From assembly GCF_964340395.1 (NCBI RefSeq), contig NC_135556.1, positions 15,457,100 to 15,521,099 on the forward strand: 64,000 bases of DNA, written 5' to 3'. Position numbers and translations under genes: made by a program. This DNA is from Glandiceps talaboti. Its lineage: Eukaryota > Hemichordata > Enteropneusta > Spengelidae. Under the pieces are notes generated by a model, which ran no database searches, was not told the origin of the DNA, and worked only from the letters and a program-made list of their open reading frames with translations. This document shows positions 14,101 through 24,400 of this stretch, piece after piece (the first letter of the stretch is position 1; each line of letters opens with the position of its first letter).

Positions 14101-16065
14101 CTGCAAAGGACATTTTATGCACCCTTCATCGGGTGTTTGATACTAAGAAAACATTGGTGCCCGAATGTCTGCATCAAGTTGCAATACATTGAAATGGTTT
14201 GTTTCATTTAGACTAAATGTAGCAAAAAATGCAATCTTGCTATTGAAGTCTGGCATATGCAGTTTCTTATTGGTTACTGGTTGTATCAAACAGAAAAGCT
14301 GAACAGTACAGTGAAATTCACTGTATAAAGGCAAAAAGTACACCAGGCAAACATTTCTGTAATTTGAAGGATGCTTCAGAGAATAAATTCTGACGTTGTT
14401 ATTTCTTATTTTCTCCTAGGTGATACTATATATGGCAGAGTAATGGTAGACCCAGTTCAGAACTTAGGAGATTCCTTCATAGTAACAGTTGAAAAAGTCT
14501 ATCTATGTAGTGGTTTAGATGGTTACATACCCAAGTATGACCCAGCTAACCAGGAATACGGCTGTGTTGCAGACTCGCCCAACTTGCTGTACAATTTCAA
14601 AGTTTTGGTATGTTTGAATTTGGATTTCTTACTCATGTATTGAGATTTCAGCATTTTATTGCATGCAAACGATACATCTCATTCACAAAAAATGAAGAAA
14701 AAAATAGAATTTATAGTACCCTATTATGTGTAGAGCTACACAAATACCTTTACCAACAGGTGACTCAATACTGGTATGATATGATGAGTAAGGCCTTGTA
14801 TGCAACAACGAAACTGTGTCAAAAACATTCTAGATTCAGCTATTTTCATCTTTATCTTCTTTGTTTTGTATTACAGGACCGTGGTGCACCAAACACTGTG
14901 ACTGCAGAGTTTGCCAGCGTACCATTTAGTGCAACCCTAGCTGTAGATGATGCAGAAGCCCTGCCATTGGTACAACAATCTGGATCTGATGGCTTCAGAT
15001 TGAGTTCAAGTCCACTCTTTGAGGTATTTGTCTCTCTCAAGTTCATCTCTTGTAGTCTTGGCTACATACGAAAATTGTCATTTTTGAGTCTCAGTAATGA
15101 TGTTTGTATAATCAAAAATGTAACAAAACTTGAGGGAGTTATTGATTATTACAGTTGGATTTGGGGACCAACAAATTCTTTCTTTATTAACTGCTAACTG
15201 TCGGAAAAAGCAATTTTGAAAATGTAAACTCCATAAGCTCGTTCCAGAGTCAAGATTTTGAACACCATGTAAAGGCCTACCTACTACACCATTGGAATAT
15301 GTTGAGTAAAGAACTTTTCTTGTTGCATTATTGAGAAGTTCACCTTTCAGTGAAAAAACCAAGTCATAGAATGCCATTGTGCTATCATGCAAAATGGATT
15401 TCCGATGTTAGCGTAAACTGAACTGTGTAGTGTATGTACTGTAGAGGAAGAGGGCAAATATTTTTTATGAAATTAATATTACTCTTAACGTAAAGATCAT
15501 GAAAAAAAAGGGTTGCCAATGAAATGGTATTAACAAAGCTTCCGTTTTGTATTTCTAGGTGGCAGCAGGACGTCAGTGGTACTTGCATTCCATCTATACC
15601 GTACGGTCAGCCGACAGTGCCGGCAGAGGTATCTCAAAACGTAGTGTTGAAATGCACAGTCTTGCCGCAGCACCAAAACACGGCCGTCTTAGACGTGAGG
15701 TAGCTGACGCTGAAGGCATAGGTTCAGATGGCAAAGGTACAAACATGCATCTAATTCGTCTCAACGCCACAACATCAAACTCAATCCAAGATAATGAAGT
15801 TGTCCCTGGTGGATTTGACCTTGGCGAGAACAAAGCCAAAGAAGAGGAGAGTTCTGTTCCTACCATTCCAATTGTTATTGCTGTGCTCGCTGCCCTCTTA
15901 CTGGCCTTTATAAGTGTTATTTTGTTTGTTGTGCTTAGACGCCGTCGTCGGAGTCCAAAAGAAAACTATAAGCCAAGCAAACCTGTTACTAAGGTAGCAA
16001 CTAACGGCCATGTTAAGGTTGTCGATACTGCGAGATATCCAAGCAACGATAACACAGAAGTATAG
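2346..16065 (+). CDS. FREM2: FREM2/FRAS1-type extracellular matrix protein, C-terminal part (17 exons, 5' end outside window)
   Basis: Exons read in phase: 2346-2495, 4964-5173, 5688-5885, 6334-6498, 7493-7675, 8368-8498, 8898-9050, 9428-9604, 9899-10157, 11011-11345, 11642-11834, 12279-12383, 12709-12836, 13283-13544, 14420-14607, 14877-15023, 15559-16065 (stop TAG). They encode about 1163 residues. The first seven exons carry three Calx-beta domains, seen from DYN motifs and acidic E-x-F-x-L-x-L strands such as ETFELVL, QEFRLVL and ESFTLLL. Exons 8-17 follow the FREM2 C-terminal region as I remember it, for example VGAEPFSAKL-like, [37 protein letters not shown] and [11 protein letters not shown]. 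The last exon has RLRR (15685-15696), a hydrophobic helix after VPTIPIV (about 15858-15934), five arginines and the C-terminus NTEV. In vertebrates FRAS1/FREM2 are membrane-anchored basement-membrane proteins sorted by GRIP1. FREM2 rather than FRAS1 is my best assignment; the N-terminal CSPG repeats lie upstream of the window. Confidence 0.88.
2496..2765 (+). repeat. 45-bp minisatellite beginning at a FREM2 5' splice site, 6 units
   Basis: GTAAGTAATCC begins at 2496, 2541, 2586, 2631, 2676 and 2721, an exact 45-bp period, and the copies look identical until the last one runs out after CCCCTA near 2760. The first GTAAGT is the splice donor of exon 2346-2495, so each unit carries a duplicate donor preceded by TG like the original. 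In the gene's frame, reading into the array gives GGT AAG TAA, a stop within three codons, so use of a later donor would truncate the protein. Identity of the copies suggests a recent expansion. Confidence 0.95.
7827..8160 (+). repeat. (CA)n microsatellite, partly degenerate
   Basis: A long CA run (7827-7905) is followed by interrupted CA with ACT and TAC variants and a second pure run to 8160, in the FREM2 intron 7676-8367. The long open frames across it on both strands are simple-repeat artefacts. Confidence 0.97.
10278..10440. mobile_element. Short terminal-inverted-repeat element (hAT-like MITE), copy A
   Basis: The ends GTGTTTTTGC and GCAAAACAC are inverted repeats. TGTTATA (10271-10277) and TGTTATG (10441-10447) flank the 163-bp element as a probable target-site duplication with one mismatch. 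A second copy in opposite orientation lies at 53576-53741 and shares the same internal order (gene-free TAAGGGCGGTAAGTAGG, CCATAGACTCTATGG, GTTACCGGG). The short ends and roughly 7-8 bp duplication suggest the hAT group; there is no coding capacity. Confidence 0.7.
10872..10945 (+). repeat. Two-copy repeat with CTGACAGGGYGCCCTCAACC
   Basis: CTGACAGGG(C/T)GCCCTCAACC occurs near 10869 and again near 10922, followed in both cases by a short segment leading to TGTACTT or TATACTT. It looks like a small duplicated part of a dispersed repeat inside the FREM2 intron 10158-11010. Confidence 0.5.
13925..14335. mobile_element. Foldback (inverted-repeat) element in a FREM2 intron
   Basis: The left arm (about 13925-14062) and right arm (about 14195-14335) are reverse complements over some 135 bp. 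Shared blocks include CTGTTCAGCTTTTCTGTTTG, ACCAATAAGAAACTG and GATAGCAAGATTG-like sequence. The spacer of about 130 bp is unrelated. No protein is encoded and no target-site duplication was recognised. A G-rich tract (13865-13889) lies just to the left. Confidence 0.75.
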
Positions 16066-17629
16066 TAGTACTTCGTATTTCACAAAAGGTGCTCAACTGA
16101 AATGTTTTATCTTTTTAAAAACTTTTCTATATAAAGAATGTATTTTAAGCAACCAAAATTTATCTTTCCATAACACTGTCACATTTTTACATTTTATGTC
16201 AAAAAGGTTTCACTTTATGTTGTCATCATGTATTCACAGAAAAAGTTGTAAAATGCCAGCAATTTATCATAAGAGGCTGACTCCACGACAGCTTGGGAAA
16301 AAAATTTAATGCATTTTGCTATTTTTTATTATTTTTTTTGAGAAAATTTCTGATGAAAAATTTACTACTTTGTTGAACAACATTTTTTTAAATCATGTTA
16401 TTTTGACACAAAAAGTAGCACAAATGTAAAAATCCCAGTCGAAATCTTTACATTGCCATCTAAAAGATGTAACATAAATTGTACCGGTATCCAATGTCAT
16501 AGTTCATCAAATCAAAAAGTTCTCGGGGCATGTTTCGTTTCTGTTGGTGTGAAAACGGTGAATGTTTGAAATCTATTGAACGTGACTTCATTCACATGAC
16601 GCAGTTTGGGACAAACATTTCTCAGACCAAACTTATATAAACGTTTCAAAATTTAACAATATTTAAGATTTAAAAAAAAAAAATGGGAGCTGGTTCATCT
16701 GGAAAATATAACATGTAAATTGAACGAAAGCCAGTACAGTTTTTTTTAAATAAATTATTTAGTCGCTGTTATTAATGATATCAAGCAATGACTCATGCCG
16801 AGATGCTAATCTGATCTGATAGCTTCATTGTCAATCCCCGTCACATTACAAGTGAATTTTTGTGATACCATGTGTTTAAAAAAAATATTAAGTATTGGTA
16901 GCTATTTTACTCAATGGTGCTGTAGAATGAATGAGTACCCTGTGTTGGGGTATTTTAATACGGACAATGGGTCCACGGACTACAGCAGTCGTCGTAAAAC
17001 CGTTTTATGGTAGGGTCTGTGCTTCTGTGCGGAGTTATTTATTATGACTTCTAGTTCTTGTGTTGTTGGTTTTTTTTAAGTCAATAATTTTATGTTGTTA
17101 TGAACTGTCTTTATAACTATTAAGTAATCAAAAACAGAAGGAAAAAAAATTTTTAAAAAAAACTACTGTTATAGCTCTTTTGAAAATTTTTATTTAGAAA
17201 CTTTTACTGTGACACATTTGTCACGACTATTACCGATTGGTTGGAGTACATATTACAAAAAAAAGTGTCTTTTTTTTACATCAAATTCTATTCCTTATTT
17301 CAATACATAATTATTATGTATCAATTTACTACAGCAACTGTGTTGATTTCTTTGCTGCCAGATGCAAGTACAACGTGTTGCTAGCGTTTCCATCCCGTCA
17401 TCTGTGTTCAATATGTCTGTAAGGCAGCTAAAGGTCAGAGGTCACACATCCTGGTATTTCATGGGAAGGAGAGGGGGATGTTATGTACATACTTATATTG
17501 GTAATTTACAAATGTAAGATGTGGAAAATTAACGTATATGATGCAAAAACTGATGACTGTGTAGTATGTAGCTAGTGTCAGCTCTGTTGTGAAAAAGTCA
17601 AAGCCCTTATCCCATCAAACATGGTCCCA

Positions 17630-17860
17630 GCAGGTTTTAAGTGCCAGGTTGCATGACCTAGAGGTCATTTATGCCAATAAATATGATCTCACTGGGTCAC
17701 TTGTGCCAGGATGCACAACCTCAGCAGGCCACAAGTGCCAGGATGCAAGACCTCTACAAGATCATAATGGTAGGATGCATGACCTGATCTGACCAGGTCA
17801 TTTGTGACTTGACAAGGTCAGGAGTACCAGGATGTGTGACCTCTTAAAGGTTATTGATTT
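17630..17860 (+). repeat. Degenerate minisatellite (GTGCCAGGATGCA..GACCT units)
   Basis: Related blocks such as GTGCCAGGTTGCATGACCT, GTGCCAGGATGCACAACCT, GTGCCAGGATGCAAGACCT and GTACCAGGATGTGTGACCT recur at roughly 40-60 bp spacing, alternating with AGGTCA-like motifs. The copies have diverged, so the array is old. Confidence 0.65.
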
Positions 17861-18461
17861 GCCATATTTTATGCCATTAACGTTTTGTCTTTCTAAAACT
17901 AGCTTTCGCAATTGTTTTCGTTTTTTTTTTGTAAAAAAAATAAGTATTAGTTATGAGCCATGTAGAACTAACAATATCCCTCTTGCATTGTATTTAATCT
18001 AACTAGGCTGACCGTGCTTTATTGAAACATAAGCAGTTTTTTCGCTAATTTTTGCCATAGGACTTATAGCAATCAGAAAAAAAAAACCACACAATGAATT
18101 GTTTGATATTGTTTTGCCTGTAAGTGAAACATTGCAAAAACTTATCTCAAATATAGATACCCAGAAATTTATCAATATTTTGAAAGTAGGTAGGAATTAA
18201 AATTATTAATGCTGGGTAGATGTAGAGTAGGCATTGAAATTCAAACCTGGATACGACAAACATCATCTTATGATATGTTTGTAAGTTGCCATGTATTTAC
18301 TACTGTCACCTGCACGTATAGACAAACAAACCTTACTCAAGCAAATTCATTGTCCCCCAGTAATTATGTAAATGAGGGCAATTTATTCACGTCAAGAAAA
18401 AAAATAACATTTTGTTGATGTGTTATTTTCATTGTAATTGTCATTTAGTAACATCTTGGAA

Positions 18462-18467
18462 AATAAA
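18462..18467 (+). terminator. Candidate FREM2 polyadenylation signal AATAAA
   Basis: Canonical hexamer followed by the GT-rich stretch GTGTGTGTGTTGTATTTT starting near 18491. An earlier AATAAA at 16749 is an alternative. Confidence 0.35.
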
Positions 18468-18510
18468 ATTGTCAACCCTATATTTGATATGTGTGTGTGT
18501 TGTATTTTAT

Positions 18511-18668
18511 TTCACAAATGGATTCATATTCTCATTGGGATTCTTTTGCCAGGTCAACTAGGCCAGGAAGTTCAAAGGTTAAAGTTCATTTCACAGATGG
18601 ATTCATATTCTCATTGGGATTCTTTTGCCAGGTCAACTAGGCCAGCAAGTGTAAAGGTTAAAAGTTCA
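18511..18668 (+). repeat. Two-copy 79-bp tandem duplication
   Basis: The segment from TTCACAAATGGATTCATATT through TTTTGCCAGGTCAACTAGGC to AAAGGTTAAA is repeated with few changes, the second copy starting at 18590. It lies just beyond the likely FREM2 poly(A) site. Confidence 0.85.
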
Positions 18669-19893
18669 GACTCCTTAGAGTCATGACCCTGTATGCATAA
18701 ACAGGAAACTAACATAGTACATTTCACAGACGATCTCTTTATGAAAAAAACACCAACTCTAGAATGGTCATGGTGATACAATTGGATGGTTTTATTATAA
18801 TTCTGAAAAAAAAGTCAGATATTTGATTGAAAAGTAAGCTTTATTGTGACAAATTAAAGGTAGAGTAACAGGTAGTTCCTAGACATACAATATGCAAAAC
18901 AGTTTGTAAGAACTCAAACTCCATATGAACAAAGTAGTTCCAGTTTACGCTATGCTAAACAGTAAAGGACCATATCTAAAATTTGCATCCAATGCCAATT
19001 TATGGTTCTGCATTAAATTTAACAGTTACATGTAAACAGTAAAGAACAATAATAATTTGTAACAGTTATACATCTCATCGTCGCAAACCACGGCCTGTTT
19101 TACGGCAACGTTCTTACGAGTTGTAACGAGCCTCCCACTTTCAAAATGTAGTGGTTGAAATAATAACTCTGGTTTGAGAGAATGATAAGGCTTACATCTA
19201 TGCCAATCTGGTTCTGTATATCATGCAAAACAGTTTTTAAGATATTTTTGAAGGGTGCTGAGAATAACCATACATAACGTGTTTCTATGCTAGTTTCAAA
19301 ATATAACATTGATTAGATGATGAAATAGCAAGGTTGGTTGGTTGTTTGTTTGTTTGTTTGGTTGGTTGGTGACGAGCCGTATCAAAAGTTGCCAAAGGAT
19401 AAAATTTCAATGGTGTTAGTAAATGTTCAAAATCATTTCCCCATACAAGTTAAAGATTACTGACACAAAAATATGCCCTCTAAAGCACGTTAGGGCGACC
19501 ATATTTTTTCCCTGCTTCTCATTAATTGACCGACCCCAAATTTTCAGCTTTGACACTAAAATATAAAAAAAATGTTTATTTTCGTCCGCCCTTAATTAAT
19601 CGGAACAGCAAGTGTCTGGACTGCTGCGACTGTCGATGCCATCTACATTCATCAACATTGACGTAAAAAAAAATCTGGATATCTCAGAGAAGGAAAGAAA
19701 AAAAAAGTTGCCAGCATAGGCGAAGGAGAAAAAAAATAATTCACAGGCAAGCATAAAATAATGACTCTCCACCAACCTTCCAAGCCCCCCCCCCCCCCCA
19801 AGGATATCAAATGGTCTACCCCTTATGGACATTTTATTGTATTCTGATACATATCTCGGGAAACAAGTGCCTGTGGCCCATCCTGTCCACATA

Positions 19894-20008
19894 AATATTT
19901 CATAGATTGTTGTTTTCCAGGTCTACAATCTAAATATAACAACCTTTTGATTATATATTCCTACTTCATGTAAGTAGTATAGATTGATAACAATCTATGA
20001 AATATTAC
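19894..20008. repeat. Short element with 18-bp terminal inverted repeats
   Basis: AATATTTCATAGATTGTT near 19894 is exactly repeated in inverted form as AACAATCTATGAAATATT ending near 20008. The interior is about 80 bp of AT-rich sequence. It is MITE-like but no clear target-site duplication is seen. Confidence 0.65.
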
Positions 20009-20432
20009 ACGCCCCTGTGATCGTGTCTATTTACGCTTGTCGATGATCCGGTATGACGATGTATTATACAATACACACACAATCAGGGAGTGGTATGGTA
20101 CAAATCATAAAAAACAAAATGGAATAATGAAGAAATGTGAAAAGTATAAGTTCCTAGGCCTAGGACAAACACGACCAGTAGGAGGATGAGGGCGTAACAT
20201 AGGGTCAAAGGTCGTACACATGCGCACAAAAAAATTATTCTTTTTTTGTAACGAGAGTGATTTTAGTTTTAGATTTTCGTATCAAAGGGAAGTGAGAGTT
20301 ATGCGTGTTGAGATTTCGTGTCTGTGAACAAAGTTGTGATTTACAGGAGATTCATGTGTCTGATTTTAGGTACGTCGTCAACGTTTGATTTGCGATTTGA
20401 TTGATATGTTTATGCCACATCATGGCCAAGAG

Positions 20433-20602
20433 TAGCTGCAATAATTGTAGCGTTTGATGTGATTTTGAGGGCTTTTTCGTCTGTTTTTGTGCCCTTTTTT
20501 CGTTCCGACGTTTGATTCGGGTTAAACGTCAGAACTAAAAAAGCACGAAAACAGACGAAAAAGCCCTCAAAATCACATCAAACGCTACAATTATTGCAGC
20601 TA
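20433..20602. mobile_element. 170-bp foldback MITE with 9-bp target-site duplication (Mutator-like?)
   Basis: The arms of about 78 bp (left from TAGCTGCAATAATTGTAGCG, right ending in its reverse complement) are almost perfectly complementary, with only a few differences near the loop. GGCCAAGAG at 20424-20432 is repeated at 20603-20611, directly abutting both ends: a 9-bp target-site duplication. A 9-bp duplication is typical of Mutator-like elements, so that family is inferred. The high arm identity points to a young insertion or strong pairing constraint. No coding capacity. Confidence 0.88.
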
Positions 20603-21088
20603 GGCCAAGAGTTCGTCTCATTCATTAGATAAATAATGTGTCATCGAATCCCGAGCAAACTTGGCATCAGCCATGGATGTAGTTGTAGTGAGGAGGTCCA
20701 TGGCATCACTTACCTTTTGATACTTTTAAATTATGGCGAAATTGAACAACGCAAAATCAATACATTAAATAATATATATGGATAAAAAAGGAATCGATCT
20801 TATAAGTTATAAGTTATATTTGCAGATATCCAGAACTTCGTAATATAGATTATGTGCCTATAACTTACATGTTCAACTTCAAGGTACAACCACAAGTCTT
20901 AAGTTTTGGAATGTGCTGTGTATAAGGACACAACTTTTTAGCTATTGTATTATGGTTGGGTAGCAATTTGTGTGTTGATCATTATAACTGGAAAACTGAA
21001 TACAAATAAGTGACAAGATGATGGTATTCTCAAAGTACTGAAGAAGTTCCCTTGAATTTGAAGTACTGGAAAAATAGTATACCTGAAT

Positions 21089-21407
21089 GGGAAACACCAC
21101 TCCACGAAATAATTTTCATAAACTATGGTTTCTGGAGAGTCATTTCATAATGTTACATCATATTCATAAGGTTTGAATGTAAAACAGCTTGCATGAATAT
21201 TCACTGTGCAACTTGAATGCATGATTATTTCTGCTGACTCCCATGATGCAATAGCCCATAGCAAAGATATGCTATAAAGGCACAAAATTAACTTGATATT
21301 TTTCTGAAATTGCAAGTAATTGTAGGTGATGTAAATTCATGAAACAACTCTCCAGTACCCATAGTTTATGAAAATGACTGCATTTCCTAGAGTTGTGTTC
21401 CCCTTTA
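21089..21407. mobile_element. Foldback element immediately upstream of AMDHD2
   Basis: The left arm (about 21089-21170) and right arm (about 21328-21407) are diverged inverted repeats of about 80 bp sharing ATTTTCATAAACTATGG and CTGGAGAG. The outer ends read GGGAAACAC and GTGTTCCCC. The right end is about 45 bp before the AMDHD2 start codon and about 30 bp before an acceptor-like TTATAG. No coding capacity. Confidence 0.75.
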
Positions 21408-21452
21408 AATACAGAAATATGCATCTCTACTTTGTTATAGGCCTTAGAGAGT

Positions 21453-24400
21453 ATGCCTAGCAATGGAACAGTTTCTACATCCTGTATCTTACAGTTTGTC
21501 AACTGTAAAATTCTGTTCCAACATTCTATAATCAAAGAAGACCTATGGGTGAGAGATGGCAAAATACTTAACCCCAAGAAACTATTCTGGGAAGAGAGAG
21601 GGTATGCAGATGTGCAGATAGATTGCAATGGACGGATCATAGCACCTGGATTTATTGACGTCCAAATTAATGGTAAGATTATTAAGAACAACAAAGATAT
21701 AAAAACCTCCAAATCATGATCAGTACACATATGTATACCGACATACAAAACATGAAAACAATAGTCAGTTTCATTTTAATTTCAGCCTTCTTTTTTACAA
21801 AAGTCATCTAAGTACACAGTTAGATTGAAATTGACAAAAAAAGAACAAAAAAATATCTTGACAATTTCAGTTATTGCAGTGTGTAGTTAGGGATGATTGC
21901 ACAGTGCCACACAAGCTCAATAAACGAACTTCGTCCATTTAGGACACCCACCCCCCTTCACCTAAATGAGCCTTCAGAAGTGTGACATCGACACATTTAT
22001 TTATGATGTAAAACCATGATGAAAGTGTAGTGGTCACACCAGTATGATTGCATTAAACGCCTTTAGTTTCTGAATGGAATGAAGACTTGTAAAAATATCA
22101 AAAGATTAAAAACTAGCAAGTCTCTGTCATGGTAAAATTTGAATAAAATCTGAGATGACACTATTGACAGTGTTAATTTTACTGGTTAGAGCTCAGTATT
22201 AGCAGTCGGGAGGGACAGGGGAATTTTCTGTGACCGACCCAAACCCTGGGGGATTGTTTTATAGACTCGATGGGTAGGCTGTATCACTCAGCCATGTCTC
22301 ATTCACAAGATGAGTGAGAATTTGGGGGTACTAGTCACCATACTCTTTGAGTAATGACTTAAACAGTCAGGGATGATTACTCATGCGGAGCCTGCAGGTA
22401 CTATGTTTGCTGGGCCTGTGACAATGGGTGACTCTGGGATAGCCTGTGGACTTGCTGGGAAAGCCTTCACAGTTTCAGTGAGACATAAAATGCATGCAGC
22501 ATGCAACATAGCCTTGTCACATAGTCCCAAATCTGGATGTATTTCTGTAGAATTGTTTATGTGTATATGCGTTTGTATAAAAAAAAAGAAAATAACTTGG
22601 AGCAGTTCCCACCCCAAAAAATAATAATAATATAAAGTTTTAATTTTATTGGTTGCTACTTCCAGGTGGTCTAGGCTATGACTTTTCATCTGATGTTGAC
22701 AATTTAGACACAGGTTTGGAGACTGTAGCTAAGGGTCTTCTACAATATGGAGTCACTTCATTTTGTCCAACTATTATTTCATCAAGTCCTGGTGTGTACA
22801 GAGAGGTAAGTTGTAAGTGTCATCAAGTCCTGGTGTGTACAGAGAGGTGAGTTGTAAGTGTCATCAAGTCCTGGTGTGTACAGAGAGGTGAGTTGTAAGT
22901 GTCATCAAGTCCTGGTGTGTACAGAGAGGTGAGTTGTAAGTGTCATCAAGTCCTGGTGTGTACAGAGAGGTGAGTTGTAAGTGTCATCAAGTCCTGGTGT
23001 GTACAGAGAGGTGAGTTGTAAGTGTCATCAAGTCCTGGTGTGTACAGAGAGGTGAGTTGTAAGTGTCATCAAGTCCTGGTATGTATAGAGAGGTAAGTTG
23101 TAAGTGTCATCAAGTCCTGGTGTGTATAGAGAGGTAAGTTGTAAGTGTCATCAAGTCCTGGTGTGTACAGAGAGGTGAGTTGTAAGTGTCATCAAGTCCT
23201 GGTGTGTACAGAGAGGTAAGTTGTAAGTGTCATCAAGTCCTGGTGTGTATAGAGAGGTAAGTTGTAAGTGTCATCAAGTCCTGGTGTGTATAGAGAGGTG
23301 AGTTGTAAGTGTCATCAAGTCCTGGTGTGTACAGAGAGGTAAGTTGTAAGTGTCATCAAGTCCTGGTGTGTATAGAGAGGTAAGTTGTAAGTGTCATCAA
23401 GTCCTGGTATGTATAGAGAGGTAAGTTGTAAGTGTCATCAAGTCCTGGTGTGTATAGAGAGGTAAGTTGTAAGTGTCATCAAGTCCTGGTATGTATAGAG
23501 AGGTAAGTTGTAAGTGTCATCAAGTCCTGGTGTGTATAGAGAGGTAAGTTGTAAGTGTCATCAAGTCCTGGTATGTACAGAGAGGTAAGTTGTAAGTGTC
23601 ATCAAGTCCTGGTATGTACAGAGAGGTGAGTTGTAAGTGTCATCAAGTCCTGGTGTGTATAGAGAGGTAAGTTGTAAGTGTCATCAAGTCCTGGTATGTA
23701 TAGAGAGGTAAGTTGTAAGTGTCATCAAGTCCTGGTATGTACAGAGAGGTGAGTTGTAAGTGTCATCAAGTCCTGGTGTGTATAGAGAGGTAAGTTGTAA
23801 GTGTCATCAAGTCCTGGTATGTATAGAGAGGTAAGTTGTAAGTGTCATCAAGTCCTGGTGTGTATAGAGAGGTAAGTTGTAAGTGTCATCAAGTCCTGGT
23901 ATGTACAGAGAGGTGAGTTGTAAGTGTCATCAAGTCCTGGTATGTACAGAGAGGTGAGTTGTAAGTGTCATCAAGTCCTGGTATGTACAGAGAGGTGAGT
24001 TGTAAGTGTCATCAAGTCCTGGTGTGTACAGAGAGGTGAGTTGTAAGTGTCATCAAGTCCTGGTATGTACAGAGAGGTGAGTTGTAAGTGTCATCAAGTC
24101 CTGGTATGTACAGAGAGGTGAGTTGTAAGTGTCATCAAGTCCTGGTGTGTATAGAGAGGTGAGTTGTAAGTGTCATCAAGTCCTGGTGTGTATAGAGAGG
24201 TGAGTTGTAAGTGTCATCAAGTCCTGGTATGTACAGAGAGGTGAGTTGTAAGTGTCATCAAGTCCTGGTGTGTACAGAGAGGTGAGTTGTAAGTGTCATC
24301 AAGTCCTGGTGTGTATAGAGAGGTGAGTTGTAAGTGTCATCAAGTCCTGGTGTGTACAGAGAGGTGAGTTGTAAGTGTCATCAAGTCCTGGTATGTACAG

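Larger units (their letters stand above)
16066..18490 (+). other. Probable FREM2 3' UTR and downstream DNA
   Basis: AT-rich sequence with no exon after the stop at 16063-16065. AATAAA occurs at 16749 and at 18462. The latter is followed within about 25 bp by a GT-rich tract, the better arrangement for cleavage, which would make a 3' UTR of about 2.4 kb. The exact mRNA end is inferred only. Confidence 0.45.
18491..21440. other. Intergenic region between FREM2 and AMDHD2
   Basis: No coding exon was found. The region holds the 79-bp duplication, a TTGG/TTTG tract (about 19331-19370), a C-rich run near 19786, a small inverted repeat (19894-20008), a 170-bp foldback element (20433-20602) and another foldback element (about 21089-21407). 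A non-coding first exon of AMDHD2 could lie here. A donor-like TTTTAGGTACGT near 20370 and an acceptor-like TTTGTTATAG at 21431-21440 are compatible with that but unproved. Confidence 0.6.

Noticed and set aside
21272-21748. 158-codon minus-strand frame
   Set aside because: Antisense to AMDHD2 exon 1, whose plus-strand reading is a clear enzyme N-terminus.
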